A stretch of DNA of 64,000 nt from Turnera subulata. Its lineage: Eukaryota; Streptophyta; Magnoliopsida; Malpighiales; Passifloraceae. The position numbers and the translations under genes are program-made. Positions 63,713 to 64,000 of this stretch are shown one piece after another (within the stretch, counting starts at the first letter, position 1; each line of letters starts with the position of its first letter). The stretch spans positions 62,001 through 126,000 of the forward strand of contig JAKUCV010006748.1 in the NCBI GenBank assembly GCA_028386065.3, given 5' to 3'. The notes under the pieces were generated by a model that saw only the letters and a program-made list of their open reading frames with translations, was not told where the DNA came from and did not search any database.

Positions 63713-64000
63713 TGAGTAGGCAGTGAAAGAGGAATGGTGGACTCCTTGGGAGGAACTGGTTGCTTAGCACCTTTAACACCTCTTCCTCTACCTTTTCGAG
63801 GCTTAGCACCAGGCTTTTGCAGAATCTCGACACTGCCAGAGGGAGGTTTAAGAGGAGGAGAAACTGTATTTCGAGCTGGTGAAGCAGTAATAGAAGTAGA
63901 ACAAGAAGCCAATAAGGTAGGTGAAGCAACAGGCTTAGGGAGAATCACATCAGAGGGAAGCGCAACCTTTTCTGATAAAGGAAGAGAAACAGAATCCACT
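63709..64000 (-). pseudogene. LINE ORF1, C-terminal part
   Basis: A Pro/Ser-rich and basic tail (KPGAKPRKGRGRGVKGAKQP) ends LPTQ and stops with TGA at 63711-63709. Such a linker-like tail is usual for plant LINE ORF1. The RNA-binding part lies beyond the window. Confidence 0.7.

Larger units (their letters stand above)
59952..64000 (-). mobile_element. Second L1-type LINE, decayed, 5' end outside window
   Basis: The minus-strand element enters from the right edge. It has the end of ORF1 (to 63709), ORF2 (from 63712), a short 3' UTR and an A-run (T-run near 59952-59957). It is clearly a different family from the element at 10071-16134: the linker between ORFs, the absence of an RNase H domain after the knuckle, and all motif wording differ. 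Numerous frameshifts mean it is dead. The target duplication cannot be checked because the 5' end is not in the window. Confidence 0.85.

Overview
The window is nuclear DNA from a flowering plant, very probably a eudicot. It is AT-rich, its genes have GT-AG introns, and its gene families are plant-specific (clade-I BAHD malonyltransferases, SCPL25, chloroplast CRR7, Ninja/AFP, plant G3BP, EXO70). The species cannot be named from the sequence. No rRNA gene, intact tRNA gene, organellar segment or CRISPR array was seen.

Left part (1-38 kb) is mostly ordinary single-copy gene space. It holds the N-terminus of an EXO70 exocyst subunit (1-384, minus), a complete eight-exon serine carboxypeptidase of the SCPL25 type (2992-7499, minus), a nearly full-length but dead L1-type LINE with a 13-bp target-site duplication (10071-16134), a small conserved protein gene that seems to use a GC-AG intron (20760-21417, plus), the chloroplast NDH assembly factor CRR7 (22102-22954, minus), a plant protein of unknown function (24172-25210, plus), a Ninja/AFP repressor of ABA signalling (26752-29284, minus) with four G-boxes upstream, and an eight-coding-exon G3BP-like RNA-binding protein (32651-36538, minus).

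Right part (39-60 kb) is a BAHD acyltransferase cluster overrun by transposons. Gene 1 (39020-40462, plus) is open but has Gln in place of the catalytic His. Gene 2 (42586-44019, plus) and gene 3 (45852-47300, minus) are intact and lie tail to tail with duplicated flanks, so they form a long interrupted inverted repeat. A fourth copy (minus) is broken. A Copia-type LTR element with 5-bp TSD AAGAT splits its first exon, its 3' third is lost at a junction with a tRNA-like sequence, and it carries stops and frameshifts. The Copia element has no integrase or reverse transcriptase, and a 1.58-kb Mutator-like element with a GC-rich core and 9-bp TSD sits inside its gag. Between and around these copies are a hAT-type element (48648-49218), a LINE RNase H fragment, an RRM/DUF4283 LINE ORF1 relic, a Tourist-like MITE and a long TA microsatellite. 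The right edge (about 59952 to beyond 64000) is a second decayed L1-type LINE whose ORF1 and ORF2 overlap by ATGA.

The housekeeping genes have no evident functional link to each other. The BAHD genes share descent and probably act on flavonoid or phenolic glucosides with malonyl-CoA. The layout suggests tandem plus inverted duplication, then decay and insertion. The tail-to-tail pair could produce hairpin RNA that silences the family; this is inference. Exon boundaries were placed by reading splice sites and family conservation by eye, and no database search was possible.
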